A stretch of DNA of 64,000 bases from Mycobacterium sp. ACS1612 (GCF_001667505.1 NZ_LZHZ01000021.1:1-64000), one strand, 5' to 3'. Numbered from the stretch's first letter, positions 48,769 through 62,478 are shown. Notes: generated by a model not told the origin, from the letters alone. Numbers and translations are program-made.

Positions 48769-49998
48769 GTGCCTCGTAACATGTGTTCGGTGGAGGCCTA
48801 CCAGCAATCCGACCCACTCGTCGGGGCCGTGCTGGACGGGCGCTATCGCGTCGAGGTGATGATCGCGACGGGCGGCATGTCCGCGGTGTACCGGGGACTC
48901 GATCTGCGGCTCGATCGGCCGGTGGCGCTGAAGGTCATGGACTCCCGATACGCCGGAGACAACCAGTTCCTCACCCGATTTCAGCGCGAGGCCCGCGCGG
49001 TGGCCCGGCTCAAAGACCCCGGCCTCGTCGCGGTGTACGACCAGGGCATCGACGGCCAGCATCCCTTTCTGGTGATGGAACTCATCGAAGGGGGCACGCT
49101 TCGCGAACTGTTGCGTGAACGCGGCCCGATGCCGCCGCACGCGGTCGCCGCGGTGTTGCGGCCGGTGCTCAGCGGACTGGCGGTGGCGCACCGCGCCGGC
49201 CTGGTGCACCGCGACATCAAACCGGAGAACGTGTTGATCTCCGACGACGGCGAAGTCAAGATCGCCGACTTCGGTCTGGTGCGAGCGGTCGCCGAGGCCA
49301 AGATCACCTCCACCAGCGTCATTTTGGGCACGGCGGCCTACCTGTCGCCGGAACAGGTCAGCACCGGCGACGCGGGACCATGCAGCGACGTGTACTCGGT
49401 CGGCATCCTGGCCTACGAACTGCTGACCGGGGTCACGCCGTTCACCGGGGACTCGGCGCTGGCGGTCGCATACCAGCGGATGGACAACGACGTCCCGCCA
49501 CCCAGCCGCAGGATCGCCGGTGTGCCAGCACAATTCGACGAGTTGGTGGCCCATGCGACCGCACGCGAACCCGCCGACCGCTACACTGACGCGCACGACA
49601 TGGGCGCCGACCTGGAGGCGATCGTCGCGGAACTCGCCCTCCCCCCGTTCCGCGTACCGGCCCCCCGCAACTCGGCGCAGCACGCGTCGGCGGCGTTGCA
49701 CCACAGCCACATGCAGGATCAGCAGGTGACCGCCGTGACCACCGCGAGACCGCCCGCCCCTGCCGTGCTGACCCCACGCCAGCACACCCGAGAACTCACT
49801 CGCGTCAGCTGGCCGCAGCAGCCCGAATATGCGCCCGCCTCAGGGCAATTCGCCGGGATCGATCTCGAGGACTTCTACTGGGCCCGGCAGCGCGCCAGAC
49901 GCGTGCTGGTGCTCTGGGTACTTTCCGTGTTGACACTGACGGCCCTGATCGCCGCCGCGGCGTGGACGCTCGGCAGCAATATCGGCAACCTGGTCTAG
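48769..49998 (+). CDS. pknL: Serine/threonine protein kinase PknL
   Basis: The 409-residue kinase has the Gly loop IATGGMSAVYRG, Lys in VALKVMD, catalytic loop VHRDIKPENVLI, DFG in IADFGLV, and an activation segment with TSTSVILGTAAYLSPEQ. The juxtamembrane linker is Pro-rich, and one helix near the C-terminus (about 378-400) anchors it; there is no PASTA region, so no wall-sensing domain outside. GTG start at 48769, with ATG 48781 or GTG 48790 as alternatives. It is divergent from its likely substrate gene. Confidence 0.95.
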   Translation: MPRNMCSVEAYQQSDPLVGAVLDGRYRVEVMIATGGMSAVYRGLDLRLDRPVALKVMDSRYAGDNQFLTRFQREARAVARLKDPGLVAVYDQGIDGQHPFLVMELIEGGTLRELLRERGPMPPHAVAAVLRPVLSGLAVAHRAGLVHRDIKPENVLISDDGEVKIADFGLVRAVAEAKITSTSVILGTAAYLSPEQVSTGDAGPCSDVYSVGILAYELLTGVTPFTGDSALAVAYQRMDNDVPPPSRRIAGVPAQFDELVAHATAREPADRYTDAHDMGADLEAIVAELALPPFRVPAPRNSAQHASAALHHSHMQDQQVTAVTTARPPAPAVLTPRQHTRELTRVSWPQQPEYAPASGQFAGIDLEDFYWARQRARRVLVLWVLSVLTLTALIAAAAWTLGSNIGNLV

Positions 49999-49999
49999 C

Positions 50000-50215
50000 T
50001 CACCTGACGAACGGCACACCTGGCTGGCAGCGTCCGGTTGCGGCATGCATCCAGCCGTCGTGGCGTGCCATGAACACCGCGATGCGTCGGCGACCGGACC
50101 ACCCGCAGGTGCACCCCGCCGTGCGGTCGGTGACGGTCACCACGCCGGAGAATGCCGGCGCGGTAGGAAACTGTTTCAGGTCGACAACTGCGGTGCTCAA
50201 GAAAGTCCCCCACAT
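50000..50215 (-). CDS. Small Cys/His-rich protein
   Basis: A 71-residue frame reading MWGTFLSTAVVDLKQFPTAP then GCTCGWSGRRRIAVF and HDGWMHAATGRC. The C-x-C and H/C pairs could bind a metal, and the sequence looks coding rather than shadow, as it faces no other gene. A TTG at 50200 (MSTAVVDLKQF) has a better-placed GGGGGA site. It converges on pknL, ending 1 bp after its stop. Family not recognised. Confidence 0.5.
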   Translation of the reverse strand: MWGTFLSTAVVDLKQFPTAPAFSGVVTVTDRTAGCTCGWSGRRRIAVFMARHDGWMHAATGRCQPGVPFVR

Positions 50216-50345
50216 CCTCAACTGGCCGCTCGTGCCAAGTAGCCACCACAAACAATATTGACAGGGGCGCAAGTAATAAATCGGGTGTTTCCCTATCTCG
50301 ATTTCTGGGTATTGCGCGGCCGAGCTTCGAGTACTACAGTCGTAG

Positions 50346-50368
50346 TGAATTAATTCATCACTTGATGA
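50346..50368. promoter_or_regulatory. Overlapping palindromes upstream of the flavin monooxygenase
   Basis: TGAATTAATTCA (50346-50357) is a perfect 12-bp palindrome and TCATCA-CT-TGATGA (50355-50368) a second, overlapping one, 22-44 bp before the monooxygenase ATG in a markedly AT-rich stretch. A MarR- or TetR-type repressor site is plausible. A TTGACA at 50258-50263 may belong to the promoter. Confidence 0.5.
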
Positions 50369-50389
50369 GATCACGACGAGGTGGTTGAC

Positions 50390-53459
<3,070 letters not shown>

Positions 53460-53957
53460 TTACCGCTGGGCTGGCAGTTCCCCCTCGGTCATCAGGCGAA
53501 ATCGCACCAGGTTGTGCTTCGCGTCGACCAGGGCGTCATGGGCGTCGCGGGGCCGCGGCGGCATCCGCGGCGACCCGCGGTCCTCCCAGAACTGGCGCAA
53601 CTCGCGGGTGAAGCGCGGGATCGCGGGCGGCAGGTCGGTCATCGGGCCCCACAGCTGGCACAGCACCACATGGTCGTAGGCGCCGACCCAGGCCCACAAC
53701 TCGATCGGCTCGTCGCCGTCCACCCCGAAGAAGTCCTCCAGGTCCGTCCGGATCTGCCGACGCGAGCGCCACAGCGGCGACGCGGGCGACGGCAGCTTGG
53801 GTAGCACATGCTTACGCACCCAGCTGCCGGCCCGCTCCGGGTCGAATTCCGTTGAGATGGCGTAATATTCGCGCCCGTCCTCGGCCGCGACGCCGATCGA
53901 GATCAACTCGATGGTGCGGCCGTTGTCGATGAATTCAGTGTCGTAGAAGTACCGCAC
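53460..53957 (-). CDS. 3'-5' exoribonuclease, DEDD fold (Rv2179c type)
   Basis: The 165-residue protein begins MRYFYDTEFIDNG with the first acidic metal ligands (DTE), and ends DAHDALVDAKHNLVRF with the third site, matching the RNase T-like DEDDh/AS family described for Rv2179c. It acts on 3' RNA overhangs in that homologue. It lies 33 bp upstream of aroG and 2 bp downstream of the next gene. Confidence 0.9.
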   Translation of the reverse strand: MRYFYDTEFIDNGRTIELISIGVAAEDGREYYAISTEFDPERAGSWVRKHVLPKLPSPASPLWRSRRQIRTDLEDFFGVDGDEPIELWAWVGAYDHVVLCQLWGPMTDLPPAIPRFTRELRQFWEDRGSPRMPPRPRDAHDALVDAKHNLVRFRLMTEGELPAQR

Positions 53958-53959
53958 GC

Positions 53960-54841
53960 CTACGACACCTGAGCCGTTTCCAGGTCGGAACGTGATTGCG
54001 GTACCGCGGCGGCGTGAATCTCAAGGTCGAGTTGCTTGTCGACCTCGCTGTCCTCCGGAAAATGCGGCTCCCCCGCGATCACGTGCTGCAGCCACAACTT
54101 GGCCTGCACCACCGGCCTGCGCAGCCTGCGTTCCCGTTCCAGCGCCCGGTGCATCTTGCGCGGCTTGTTGCAGTAGCGCCACCGCGCCCACGGTGCGTGC
54201 GGCCGGGACAGCCGGATGGCGCCGATGAGCAGCAGCGGGGTCATGAACATCCCGACCAGCCCGGTCCACACCTTGCCCTTGAGCAGCACGATCACCGCGA
54301 ACATCAGCGTCAGCACCGCGGCGGCGACCACCAGGGCCCGCGCCTCGAAGGACTGCTCCTCGCGCCAGATGGTGACGTCGAAGAACGACAGCGGGTTGAA
54401 CCCGAGGATCAGCAGACCTGCGACCGCGACGGCGGCGAACACCGCGTCCACCGACGTGCGGCCGTCCTCGGCCCAGTAGACGTCCTGCAGATGCAGGATC
54501 AGCGCGAACTCGTCGAGCACCAACGCCGCGCCGATGCCGAAAAATGTTGCCGCGACCGTGAATTCGGGTACTCCCCCGTCGACCGCCAGAGTCACCATCG
54601 AGACCCCGGAGAGCATGACCAAGATCACACCGATGACCACGTGGTGGATGTGCAAGCCGCCTCCGGCGGAGATGTTGCGCGGCTGCCACCACTTGCGTGG
54701 CGCATCGCTGTCCTGGTGGCTGCGGATGTACCGCACGATCGTGCGGGTCACGAAGAACGTCAAGATGAACGCGACGAGGCAGAACACCAGCGGAAGCCGC
54801 CCATGTGGGATGGACAGATTCAGGCCGAACGTCGCGTGCAC
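53960..54841 (-). CDS. Conserved multi-pass membrane protein
   Basis: The 293-residue protein has about six membrane helices, with a His-rich [20 protein letters not shown] near residue 68, an internal [20 protein letters not shown] loop, and a basic cytoplasmic tail ([16 protein letters not shown]). The HIHH...D/E pattern suggests metal binding inside the membrane. Conserved in mycobacteria beside the mannosyltransferase gene (Rv2180c type); function unknown. Confidence 0.88.
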   Translation of the reverse strand: MHATFGLNLSIPHGRLPLVFCLVAFILTFFVTRTIVRYIRSHQDSDAPRKWWQPRNISAGGGLHIHHVVIGVILVMLSGVSMVTLAVDGGVPEFTVAATFFGIGAALVLDEFALILHLQDVYWAEDGRTSVDAVFAAVAVAGLLILGFNPLSFFDVTIWREEQSFEARALVVAAAVLTLMFAVIVLLKGKVWTGLVGMFMTPLLLIGAIRLSRPHAPWARWRYCNKPRKMHRALERERRLRRPVVQAKLWLQHVIAGEPHFPEDSEVDKQLDLEIHAAAVPQSRSDLETAQVS

Positions 54842-54925
54842 GCAGAAAACTTACGCCGAGGGCCGCGTGTCAGGGACGGGATACTGCCCGACTCGCCGGT
54901 GGGCCCCGATACGCTGGTCTGCGAC

Positions 54926-56179
54926 ATGAGTAATCGGCGGTCGCCCGGCGGGGCTGTTTGGTGGCCCACACTCGCCTGGCGGCTGTTTCAATTGCTCACC
55001 GTGGCGGCCCTGGTGTGGGCGGGTTGGCGGCTGCTGGGCCACATCCCGTACCGCATCGACATCGAGGTGTACCGGATGGGCGGACGCGCGTGGCTCGACG
55101 GCCGTCCCCTCTACGCCGACGGCGCGATGTTCCACACCCGCGCTGGCCTGGACCTGCCGTTCACGTATCCGCCGCTGGCCGCGGTCGCGTTCGCGCCGTT
55201 CGCCTGGCTGACGCTGAACGTGGCCAGTGTCGCGATCACGCTGACCACACTGGTGCTCCTGATCGCGTCGACGGTGATCGTGCTGAGCGGGCTGGACGTA
55301 ATGGCCTCACCGGTGCGCCGCTGCTGGCTAGCGGCCGCGATAGTCGCCCCCGCGATCATCTACCTGGAACCGATCCGGTCGAACTTCGACTTCGGTCAGA
55401 TCAACGTCGTGCTGATGACGCTCGTGATCGCCGACTGCGTGCCGCGCAAGACGCCGTGGCCGCGCGGCATGCTGCTCGGTGTCGCGATCGCGCTGAAGCT
55501 CACCCCCGCAGTGTTTCTCCTCTATTTCCTGCTGCGCCGCGATACCCGCGCATTGCTGGTCACCGTCGCCTCGGCGGCGGTGGCCACACTTACCGGTTTC
55601 GCGTTCGCCTGGAAGGACTCGTGGGAGTACTGGACCGACACGGTCCGCAACACCGACCGGATCGGCACCGCGACGCTGAACACGAACCAGAACATCGCGG
55701 GCGCACTGGCCCGGCTGGGCCTCGGCGAGGGCGAGCGTTTCGTGCTGTGGACGGTGGCCTGCTTCGCGGTGCTCGGGCTGACGGTGTGGGCGGTGCGCCG
55801 GGTGCTGCGCGCCGACCAACCGGTGCTCGCGCTGACCTGCGTGGCGATGTTCGGGCTGGTGGTGTCGCCGGTCTCGTGGTCGCACCACTGGGTGTGGGCG
55901 CTGCCGGGGCTGGTGGTGATGATCGTAACGGCGGTCCGTCTGCGGCACATCGGCCTCGGCGTGGTGGCCGCAGTGGGTATCGCGTTGATGGTGTGGACAC
56001 CCATACCGCTGATGCCCGAGCACCACGAGACGTCGGCGTCGCTGTGGCGTCAGCTGGCAGGCGGCTCGTACGCGTGGTGGGCGATCGCCATGATCGCGGT
56101 GGCGGGCACGGTGTCCGCGGGTTGGGCCACGCGTCCGGTCAGCCCGCAGCTGCTTCCGGCATCCGCGCCGGCGGCTTGA
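54926..56179 (+). CDS. mptC: Alpha-1,2-mannosyltransferase (GT-C, DUF2029/GT87 type)
   Basis: Start set at ATG 54926 ([13 protein letters not shown]); the long frame upstream is the shadow of the membrane protein gene. The 417-residue protein has about ten helices, an acidic first-loop site [33 protein letters not shown], and [13 protein letters not shown] with [10 protein letters not shown], all typical of GT87 enzymes. The mycobacterial homologue at this position adds alpha-1,2 mannose branches to lipomannan and caps. Its end overlaps the convergent acyltransferase by 41 bp. Confidence 0.9.
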   Translation: MSNRRSPGGAVWWPTLAWRLFQLLTVAALVWAGWRLLGHIPYRIDIEVYRMGGRAWLDGRPLYADGAMFHTRAGLDLPFTYPPLAAVAFAPFAWLTLNVASVAITLTTLVLLIASTVIVLSGLDVMASPVRRCWLAAAIVAPAIIYLEPIRSNFDFGQINVVLMTLVIADCVPRKTPWPRGMLLGVAIALKLTPAVFLLYFLLRRDTRALLVTVASAAVATLTGFAFAWKDSWEYWTDTVRNTDRIGTATLNTNQNIAGALARLGLGEGERFVLWTVACFAVLGLTVWAVRRVLRADQPVLALTCVAMFGLVVSPVSWSHHWVWALPGLVVMIVTAVRLRHIGLGVVAAVGIALMVWTPIPLMPEHHETSASLWRQLAGGSYAWWAIAMIAVAGTVSAGWATRPVSPQLLPASAPAA

Positions 56180-56864
56180 TAGCCGCCTCAGCTTTTCCCT
56201 CTTTGACATCGGCGGCGTACAGGTCGACGTAATCCTGACCGGAAAGCCGCATCAGCTCGTACATGACCTCGTCGATGACGGCGCGCTCGATGAATCGGTT
56301 GCCTGCCAGACCCTCAAACCGGCTGAAGTCCATCGGCTTGCCGAACTTGACATGAACCCGGCCGAACCGCCACATCTTGCTACCAGGCGGGTTGACGACA
56401 TTGGTTCCGATCATCGCGACGGGAATCACGGGGACGCCTGATTCCAGCGCGAGCCGGGCCAGCCCGGTCTTGCCCTTGTACAGCCGGCCGTCGGGCGACC
56501 GGGTGCCCTCCGGGTACATGCCCAGCAACTTGCCTTCGTTCAGGATGCGCTGCGCGGTGTCCAGCGCGCTCTTCGCGCTGTCGGCGTCGGTGCGGTCGAT
56601 CGGCACCTGTCCGGCGACGGTGTAGAACCAGCGGGTGAACCACCCTTTGATGCCGGTGCCGGTGAAGTATTCGGCCTTCGCCAGGAAGGTGATCCGGCGC
56701 GAAACGACGAGCGGCAGATAGAAGCTGTCGGCGACGGCGAGGTGGTTACTGGCGAGGATCATCGGGCCGGAGTGCGGAACATATTCCAGCCCTTCGACTT
56801 TCGGACGTCCCAGTAAAGACAGCAACGGGCCCATGAAGACGTACTTGAAAAGCCAGTACCACAT
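56139..56864 (-). CDS. 1-acylglycerol-3-phosphate acyltransferase-like (PlsC)
   Basis: Start at ATG 56864 ([14 protein letters not shown]) behind GGGGAGGG. The 241-residue protein has the HX4D motif in [15 protein letters not shown] near residue 38, and the phosphate site [18 protein letters not shown] near residue 120. It should acylate lysophosphatidic acid or a related lipid at the membrane. A 7-bp palindrome (56884-56899) lies just ahead of the ribosome site. Confidence 0.93.
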   Translation of the reverse strand: MWYWLFKYVFMGPLLSLLGRPKVEGLEYVPHSGPMILASNHLAVADSFYLPLVVSRRITFLAKAEYFTGTGIKGWFTRWFYTVAGQVPIDRTDADSAKSALDTAQRILNEGKLLGMYPEGTRSPDGRLYKGKTGLARLALESGVPVIPVAMIGTNVVNPPGSKMWRFGRVHVKFGKPMDFSRFEGLAGNRFIERAVIDEVMYELMRLSGQDYVDLYAADVKEGKAEAAIKPPARMPEAAAG

Positions 56865-56949
56865 GGACCCTCCCCACCAATGGAGCACCGGACGGTGCTT
56901 TGCGACAACTTTACCTACACGGTGTGGGTGCGGCCACAGGGCCGCACGC

Positions 56950-57336
56950 TCACTCCTCCACCGTCACGGGAATGTGTTGATAGCGCCCGGGGCCGTTCGG
57001 CGGGGGTTCACCGTCCGGTGGCGGCGGCGGTTCGCCAGGACCGGACGGGCCCTGCGGTGCGCCCGGGCCGTTCGCTGTGCCTTCGACGAGCGCGCGCACC
57101 ACCGCCAGCAGCGCAACGCTGTGCTCGGCGATGACGTCGAGCAGCGGATGCTGCTCACCCGCGGCCAAGGCCGCCAGCGCGCACACCGGGCACCAGACCT
57201 GCTGGCACGCGCCGGGCCCGCCTGCACTACCGGCAGCCCGCTCGGCCGCCAGTCGCACCACGGGGTCGAGCTTGTCGAGGATGGTCTGGGCCAGCTGCCG
57301 CAGTTCGGGAACGATATCGGAGTGGCCCTCCGTCAT
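56950..57336 (-). CDS. Conserved hypothetical protein with C-P-x-C motif
   Basis: Start at ATG 57336 overlapping the ATPase stop (ATGA). The 128-residue protein has a helical N-terminus, a CQQVWCPVCALAALAAGEQHPLL segment with three closely spaced Cys, a further helix and a Pro-rich tail. It is found beside the ArsA-like ATPase and SRPBCC genes in actinobacteria, so it may work with them. Function unknown. Confidence 0.85.
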   Translation of the reverse strand: MTEGHSDIVPELRQLAQTILDKLDPVVRLAAERAAGSAGGPGACQQVWCPVCALAALAAGEQHPLLDVIAEHSVALLAVVRALVEGTANGPGAPQGPSGPGEPPPPPDGEPPPNGPGRYQHIPVTVEE

Positions 57337-58601
57337 GCTGGCCACACCTCCGGATTCGGTCGAAATCGCACGGTCAGTTCGCTGCCCTTCAGCTGAGCGT
57401 CCATCACGATGCACCGCCGCAGGACGGACGCCAGCCGAACCCGGCGCCGCAGCCCGCCCGCACCGATGATCAAGTCGTCGTCGACCCGGCCCAGCGTCAA
57501 GGCGGCGGAATCGATTTGCGGCAACTCTAGCCGCAAGCGGTACACCGATTCGAGCCCCGCTCCGGATTCGCGGTCCACGATCGGCCGCAGCGGCGCGGGC
57601 GGCGGCGATCCGTCGCGCCGCCGCGCGCAGTCGAGCAGCTCGCCGAGCGCCTTGGGGCCGATCGGTTCACCCGCGAGGTGCGGCACCAGCACCAGTTGCA
57701 CGTCGCCGATGCTGGCGTCCAACTCGTCGAGCACGGCCTGCTGTTCGGAGATGCGTTCCGCATACCAGTCGAACGCAGGATGTTCGGGCAGATTGCGGTA
57801 CTCGAACGAATCATCTTGTACCAGAATCTGATTGACGATCAGCTCGTCGGTGCGCAGCCCCATCAGGGCCAGCGAACCCAGTGTGCGGACGGCCTCGGCG
57901 GCCACCACCCGTTCGGCGGTCATCACCAGGTGCGCGCTGACGCGTTCGCCGTCGGTGAGCAGTGCGCTCAACTGCTCGGTGCCTGCGCTGATGCGTTCGA
58001 TCAGCGCGACGATGGCCGCCGCGCGGGCGTCGTCGCTGGACAATCGCCGATGCCGCGGCCACGCGCGTTCCAGGTACAGGCCGAACGTCGCGGGCAGGGT
58101 CAGCATCCGCAAGGCGTCCGCGGTGGACGCGCAGTCGACGACGACGTGGTCCCACAGGCCCGAGGCCGCCAGTTCGCCGACCTCATGCAGCCCGAGCACC
58201 TCCTGAATGCCGGGAAGGGCCGAGAGTTCTTCCGGCGCAACGACTCCCAACTCAGACTCGGGGAACCGGTCGGCCAACAGGCCCGCGATCTCGGCCCACC
58301 GCGCGGCGATCAGAGCCAATGTGTCCAGCGCGAGCGCGTCGAGGAAACCACCTTCTCGGGCGTCGCGCCCGGTGTTGAGGTCGGCGAACACCCGAGTGGG
58401 TTCGCGCAGCCCCGTCGGAGCGATCGGGCAACCGAGCACGTCTCCGGTCGAATGCGCCTGGTCGGTCGAGACGATCAGCACCCGCTGACCCGCGCGCGCG
58501 TCACGCACCGCGGTGGCGGTGGCCAATGTCGACTTACCTACCCCGCCCTTGCCGACGAAGAGACTGATCCGGGCACTGGTCGGGGCGCCAGACTCAGTCA
58601 G
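57333..58601 (-). CDS. ArsA/Get3-like P-loop ATPase, apparent CTG start
   Basis: The Walker A motif FVGKGGVGKST lies upstream of the first ATG/GTG/TTG-type start (TTG at 58526). The in-frame open stretch reaches 58625 and offers only a CTG at 58601, which would give MTESGAPTSARISLF then the P-loop, 422 residues, overlapping the upstream gene's stop by 8 bp. The rest has DTDQAHS-like STDQAHSTGDVLG (switch I), VVVDCASTADALR and a C-terminal domain ending RFRPNPEVWPA. ArsA-like proteins bind ATP and sort cargo or ions; no arsenic genes are nearby. Confidence 0.9.
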   Translation of the reverse strand: MTESGAPTSARISLFVGKGGVGKSTLATATAVRDARAGQRVLIVSTDQAHSTGDVLGCPIAPTGLREPTRVFADLNTGRDAREGGFLDALALDTLALIAARWAEIAGLLADRFPESELGVVAPEELSALPGIQEVLGLHEVGELAASGLWDHVVVDCASTADALRMLTLPATFGLYLERAWPRHRRLSSDDARAAAIVALIERISAGTEQLSALLTDGERVSAHLVMTAERVVAAEAVRTLGSLALMGLRTDELIVNQILVQDDSFEYRNLPEHPAFDWYAERISEQQAVLDELDASIGDVQLVLVPHLAGEPIGPKALGELLDCARRRDGSPPPAPLRPIVDRESGAGLESVYRLRLELPQIDSAALTLGRVDDDLIIGAGGLRRRVRLASVLRRCIVMDAQLKGSELTVRFRPNPEVWPA

Positions 58602-59031
58602 TCTCGACTCGTTTCTTGAGGTCCTTCAATGCGGTGTCGGTCAACCTGCGCTCGGCTTTGCGTTTGAGCAGCCCGATCATCGGGATGATCAGATCGACCG
58701 AAAGTTCGTAGGTGACGTCGGTACCGGAACCCTTGGGCACCAACCGATATGCGCCGTCCAGCGACTTCAGTAGCGAACTGGAAACCAGGCTCCACTTCAC
58801 CGACGTGCGGTCCTTGGGCCAGTCGTAGGACAGCACCATGGTGTCCTTCAACACGGTGGCGTCCAACACCAGGCGGGCGGTCTTCGGGTAACCCTCGGCA
58901 TCGGCCTCGAGCACCTCGGTCTCCTTGTACTCGGCGACCCAGTCCGGGTAGGAGCCGATATCGGCGATGACGTCCATCACGGTGGAAGGATCGGCATCGA
59001 TGTAGATGGTCTGCGCCGTCTTGTCCGCCAC
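58594..59031 (-). CDS. SRPBCC/START-like protein (TB16.3 type)
   Basis: A 145-residue single START-like domain: MADKTAQTIYIDADPSTVMDVIADIGSYPDWV, a polyketide-cyclase/coenzyme Q-binding type start, and a long final helix (LIIPMIGLLKRKAERRLTDTALKDLKKRV). Such proteins bind lipids or polyketides in a deep pocket. It precedes the ArsA-like ATPase with an 8-bp overlap if the CTG start is right. Confidence 0.92.
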   Translation of the reverse strand: MADKTAQTIYIDADPSTVMDVIADIGSYPDWVAEYKETEVLEADAEGYPKTARLVLDATVLKDTMVLSYDWPKDRTSVKWSLVSSSLLKSLDGAYRLVPKGSGTDVTYELSVDLIIPMIGLLKRKAERRLTDTALKDLKKRVETD

Positions 59032-59071
59032 GTTAAAAACCTACCCCCCTCTGGTTGCTCCGGCCCAGGTA

Positions 59072-59461
59072 TCAGGCCAGCCGAGAGACGCCCACCGGAC
59101 GTGTCGCCTCTAGTATCCGCTTCACCTCGAAGGCCATGTTCTTGCCGGCCACGCGGCGGCGATGGTTCATCTTCGCCAGGTTCATCTTGGCCAGTTGCCA
59201 CGCCGCCACCCCCGATGGTTCAGCGTGCAGAAAATAATGCAACACGACCCCGTCCAGTACGGGTTCCAGCCAGATCTCCATGGTGCCGGTCAGCGCACCG
59301 GCCACCGTCCAGCGGTGGCCCTTGTCGGCACGGTCCTCGACCACGGTGAGCAGCAGGTCGGGCCACCAGCGTCGCCAACTGGCGGGATCGCCGACGGCCC
59401 TGCCCACCTCGACGGGATCGGCCGCGATGAAGGTCTCGTCGGCGATCTGGACGCTGTTCAT
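59072..59461 (-). CDS. SRPBCC-family protein, second copy
   Basis: Start at ATG 59461 (MNSVQIADETFIAADPVEVG); the far longer frame upstream is antisense to fadD15. The 129-residue protein has the START-like beginning with DPASWRRWWPDL, a central strand pair around TGTMEIWLEPVLDGVVLHYF, and a basic final helix. It is 40 bp upstream of the TB16.3-type gene and divergent from fadD15, which suggests a shared lipid theme. Confidence 0.88.
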   Translation of the reverse strand: MNSVQIADETFIAADPVEVGRAVGDPASWRRWWPDLLLTVVEDRADKGHRWTVAGALTGTMEIWLEPVLDGVVLHYFLHAEPSGVAAWQLAKMNLAKMNHRRRVAGKNMAFEVKRILEATRPVGVSRLA

Positions 59462-59557
59462 GGCGTCAAGCTTCACATATGCCCCGACCGCCCCCGACGG
59501 TGGCCGACTACGCTGAAAACGGCAAGGTCGCCAGTGAATCGTTGAGAGGCTAGCAGC

Positions 59558-61354
59558 GTGCGCGAATACAGTGTTCCCGCAACATTCACCGTCGGTGAGC
59601 ACGACAGCATCGTCAGTTCGGTGTTCAGCCACGGGCGTGACGACCCGGATCACGTGATCTTCCAGCGCCTCGTCGACGGCGCATGGACGAATGTCACATG
59701 TAAGGAAGCCGCGAGTCAGATCCGTTCGACTGCACTGGGTTTGATTGCAGAAGGCGTCCGGCCCGGTGATCGGGTCGCGGTGTTTTCGGCGACGCGCTAC
59801 GAATGGCCGATCCTTGACCTCGCGATCCTGTCGGTGGGCGCGCTGACTGTGCCGATCTACGAGACCAACTCGGCCGAGCAGGTGCGGTTCGTGCTGCAGG
59901 ATTCCAGCGCCGTGCTGATCTTCGCCGAGACGGACGCCCACGCCGACAAGATCGAGCATTTGGCGCAGGAACTGCCCGAGCTCCGCAAAGTCTTCCGGAT
60001 CGACGGTTCCGGCCCGCAGGCGCTCGATGCACTGGCGGAGGCCGGCGCGTCGGTTGACGAGAAGGAACTCGACGACCGGCTGGCCGGGATCAGATCCGCT
60101 GACCCCGCGACACTGATCTACACCTCGGGCACCACGGGCCAGCCGAAGGGCTGCCAACTCACCCACTCCAATCTGATGTACGAGATCCGCGGCGCGAAGG
60201 ACTGCTTCCCGACGCTGCTGGACAAGGGCGAGCGGATGCTGGTGTTCCTGCCGCTGGCACACGTGCTGGCCCGCGCCATCACGTTGGCGTGCTTCGCATA
60301 CAAGGTCACGCTCGGCTTCACCAGTGACATCAAGAACCTGGTGCCGACGTTCGGGGTGTTCAAACCGACGCTCGTGGTGTCGGTGCCGCGGGTATTCGAG
60401 AAGGTGTACAACACCGCCGAGCAGAACGCCCGCAACGACGGTAAGGGCAAAATCTTCGACATGGCGGCCAACACCGCCATCGAATACAGCCAGGCACAGG
60501 ATTCCGGCGGCGCAGGGCTGCTGCTGCGCGCGAAGCACGCCGTGTTCGACCGGTTGGTGTACGGCAAGCTGCGGGCGGCCCTCGGCGGCGAGTGCCGTGG
60601 CGCGATCTCCGGCGGTGCACCGCTTGGTGCCCGGCTCGGACACTTCTACCGCGGCGTCGGGCTGACCATCTACGAAGGTTACGGACTCACCGAGACCAGC
60701 GCGGCCGTCACCGTCAACAAGATCGACGATGTGAAGATCGGATCCGTTGGAAAGTTGTTGCCCGGCAACAACATGCGGCTGTCCGACGACGGCGAACTGC
60801 TCGTCAAGGGCGGCGTGGTGTTCAGCGGCTACTGGCACAACGACCAGGAGACCGACGCGGTCTTCACCAACGGCTGGTTCCACACAGGTGATCTCGGCGC
60901 GATCGATGACGACGGCTTCCTGACCATCGTCGGCCGCAAAAAGGAGATCATCGTCACCGCGGGCGGCAAGAACGTCGCGCCCGCGATCCTCGAGGATCGG
61001 CTGCGGGCGCATCCGCTGATCAGCCAGGCGATGGCCGTCGGCGACAAGCAGCCGTTCATCGCCGCGCTGATCACCATCGACCCCGAGGCGTTTCCCGGTT
61101 GGAAAGAGCGCAACGGCAAGGACGCGGCAGCCACCGTCGGCGATCTGGCCTCAGACCCTGATCTGATGGCCGAGGTCGAGCGGGCCGTCAAGGAGGCCAA
61201 TCAGGCGGTGTCCAAAGCCGAGGCGATCCGCAAGTTCCGCATCCTGCCAGTCGATTTCACTGAGGACACCGGTGAGCTGACGCCGACGTTGAAGGTCAAG
61301 CGCAAGGTGGTCGCCGAGAAGTTCGCCAGCGACATCGACGCGTTGTACGGCTAG
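59558..61354 (+). CDS. fadD15: Long-chain fatty acyl-CoA synthetase FadD15
   Basis: A 598-residue AMP-forming ligase starting at a GTG behind GAGAGG. P-loop [20 protein letters not shown] near residue 188, acyl region [16 protein letters not shown], and hinge [25 protein letters not shown], with the catalytic Lys near the end. It activates long-chain fatty acids to acyl-CoA. Length and order match bacterial long-chain enzymes rather than FAAL types (no insertion seen). It overlaps pimB' by 4 bp at the 3' end. Confidence 0.95.
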   Translation: MREYSVPATFTVGEHDSIVSSVFSHGRDDPDHVIFQRLVDGAWTNVTCKEAASQIRSTALGLIAEGVRPGDRVAVFSATRYEWPILDLAILSVGALTVPIYETNSAEQVRFVLQDSSAVLIFAETDAHADKIEHLAQELPELRKVFRIDGSGPQALDALAEAGASVDEKELDDRLAGIRSADPATLIYTSGTTGQPKGCQLTHSNLMYEIRGAKDCFPTLLDKGERMLVFLPLAHVLARAITLACFAYKVTLGFTSDIKNLVPTFGVFKPTLVVSVPRVFEKVYNTAEQNARNDGKGKIFDMAANTAIEYSQAQDSGGAGLLLRAKHAVFDRLVYGKLRAALGGECRGAISGGAPLGARLGHFYRGVGLTIYEGYGLTETSAAVTVNKIDDVKIGSVGKLLPGNNMRLSDDGELLVKGGVVFSGYWHNDQETDAVFTNGWFHTGDLGAIDDDGFLTIVGRKKEIIVTAGGKNVAPAILEDRLRAHPLISQAMAVGDKQPFIAALITIDPEAFPGWKERNGKDAAATVGDLASDPDLMAEVERAVKEANQAVSKAEAIRKFRILPVDFTEDTGELTPTLKVKRKVVAEKFASDIDALYG

Positions 61355-62478
61355 AGCAATTCGGCGAGGCGTTGCGCCTTGCTGCTCCACTGCCAGTTCT
61401 CGACCACCCAGCGTCGGCCGGCTTCGCCCATCCGCGCGGCGCGGTCCGGCTCGGCGAGCAGATCGCTGATCGCCGCAGCGATCGCGCCGACGTCCCAGCC
61501 GTCGACCACCACGCCGGTCTCCCCGTCGCGAACCGTCTCGGGTGCGCCGCCGGAGCGGCCCGCGACCACCGGCACGCCCGTCGCCGACGCCTCCAGGAAC
61601 ACGATGCCCAGCCCTTCGACGTCGAGGCCGGCGCCGCGGGTTCGGCAGGGCATCGCGAATACGTCGGCCATGGCGTGGTGGGCGGGCAGTTCGTCGCCCG
61701 GCACCCCTTCGGTGAACACCACGTGTTCGGCCACCCCGAAGCTGTGCGCCAGCCGGCGCAGCGACGTCAGATACGGGCCGCCGCCGACGATCACCAGCGC
61801 GGCGTCGGGCACCCGTTGCCGGATCGCGGGCATCGCCCGGATCAGCATGTCCTGGCCCTTGCGCGGTACCAGCCTCGATACGCAGACCACGACCGGCCGC
61901 TGACCGAGCCGGTAGCGGGCACGCAAGTCGGCCCTGGCCACCTCGTCGGGTGCGAAGCGGTCGGTGTCCACACCGGGCGGCAGGTGCTCGAGCGCGGCGT
62001 CCGCGCCGAACGCCGAGGCGAACCGGCCGCGGGTGTATTTGCTCACGTAGGTGACGACGTCGGTGCCAGTTCCGATGCGGCGCAACGCAGTTCGGGCTAC
62101 CGGCAGCATCGACCAGCCGACCTCGTGGCCGTGGGTGCTGGCGATGACACGGTCGGCGCCCGCATGGCGCGCCAGCGGTGCCATCAGCGCCAGCGGCGCG
62201 GCAGCGCCGAACCAGACCGTGTCGGCGTTGTGCCGTTTGATCAACGTGCGCATCCGGCCCGCCACCGACGGCTCGGGCAGCATCAGCGTGGTCGGATGGC
62301 GCACCACCTCGTAACCGGCGGCCCGGTCGAACTCGTCTGCGCCCTTCCATTTCGGCGCGTAGACGGTCAGCGTGTGCGTACCTGCGGCGGCCAACCGGTC
62401 GACCAGGTTCTGCAGATAGGACTGGATGCCGCCGCGGCGCGGCGGAAAGTCGTTGGTGACCAACAGAACCCGGGTCAT
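61351..62478 (-). CDS. pimB: GT4 alpha-mannosyltransferase PimB'
   Basis: Start at ATG 62478 overlapping the upstream stop (ATGA). The 375-residue GT-B enzyme has the N-terminal [27 protein letters not shown], donor loop [15 protein letters not shown], and the EX7E motif [10 protein letters not shown]. In mycobacteria it adds the second mannose to phosphatidylinositol monomannoside using GDP-mannose. Confidence 0.95.
   Translation of the reverse strand: MTRVLLVTNDFPPRRGGIQSYLQNLVDRLAAAGTHTLTVYAPKWKGADEFDRAAGYEVVRHPTTLMLPEPSVAGRMRTLIKRHNADTVWFGAAAPLALMAPLARHAGADRVIASTHGHEVGWSMLPVARTALRRIGTGTDVVTYVSKYTRGRFASAFGADAALEHLPPGVDTDRFAPDEVARADLRARYRLGQRPVVVCVSRLVPRKGQDMLIRAMPAIRQRVPDAALVIVGGGPYLTSLRRLAHSFGVAEHVVFTEGVPGDELPAHHAMADVFAMPCRTRGAGLDVEGLGIVFLEASATGVPVVAGRSGGAPETVRDGETGVVVDGWDVGAIAAAISDLLAEPDRAARMGEAGRRWVVENWQWSSKAQRLAELL

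Noticed and set aside
59072..61012. 646-residue minus-strand frame extending upstream from the small SRPBCC gene
   Set aside because: Beyond the ATG at 59461 it is antisense to fadD15 and has shadow composition; only the last 129 residues look like a protein family.
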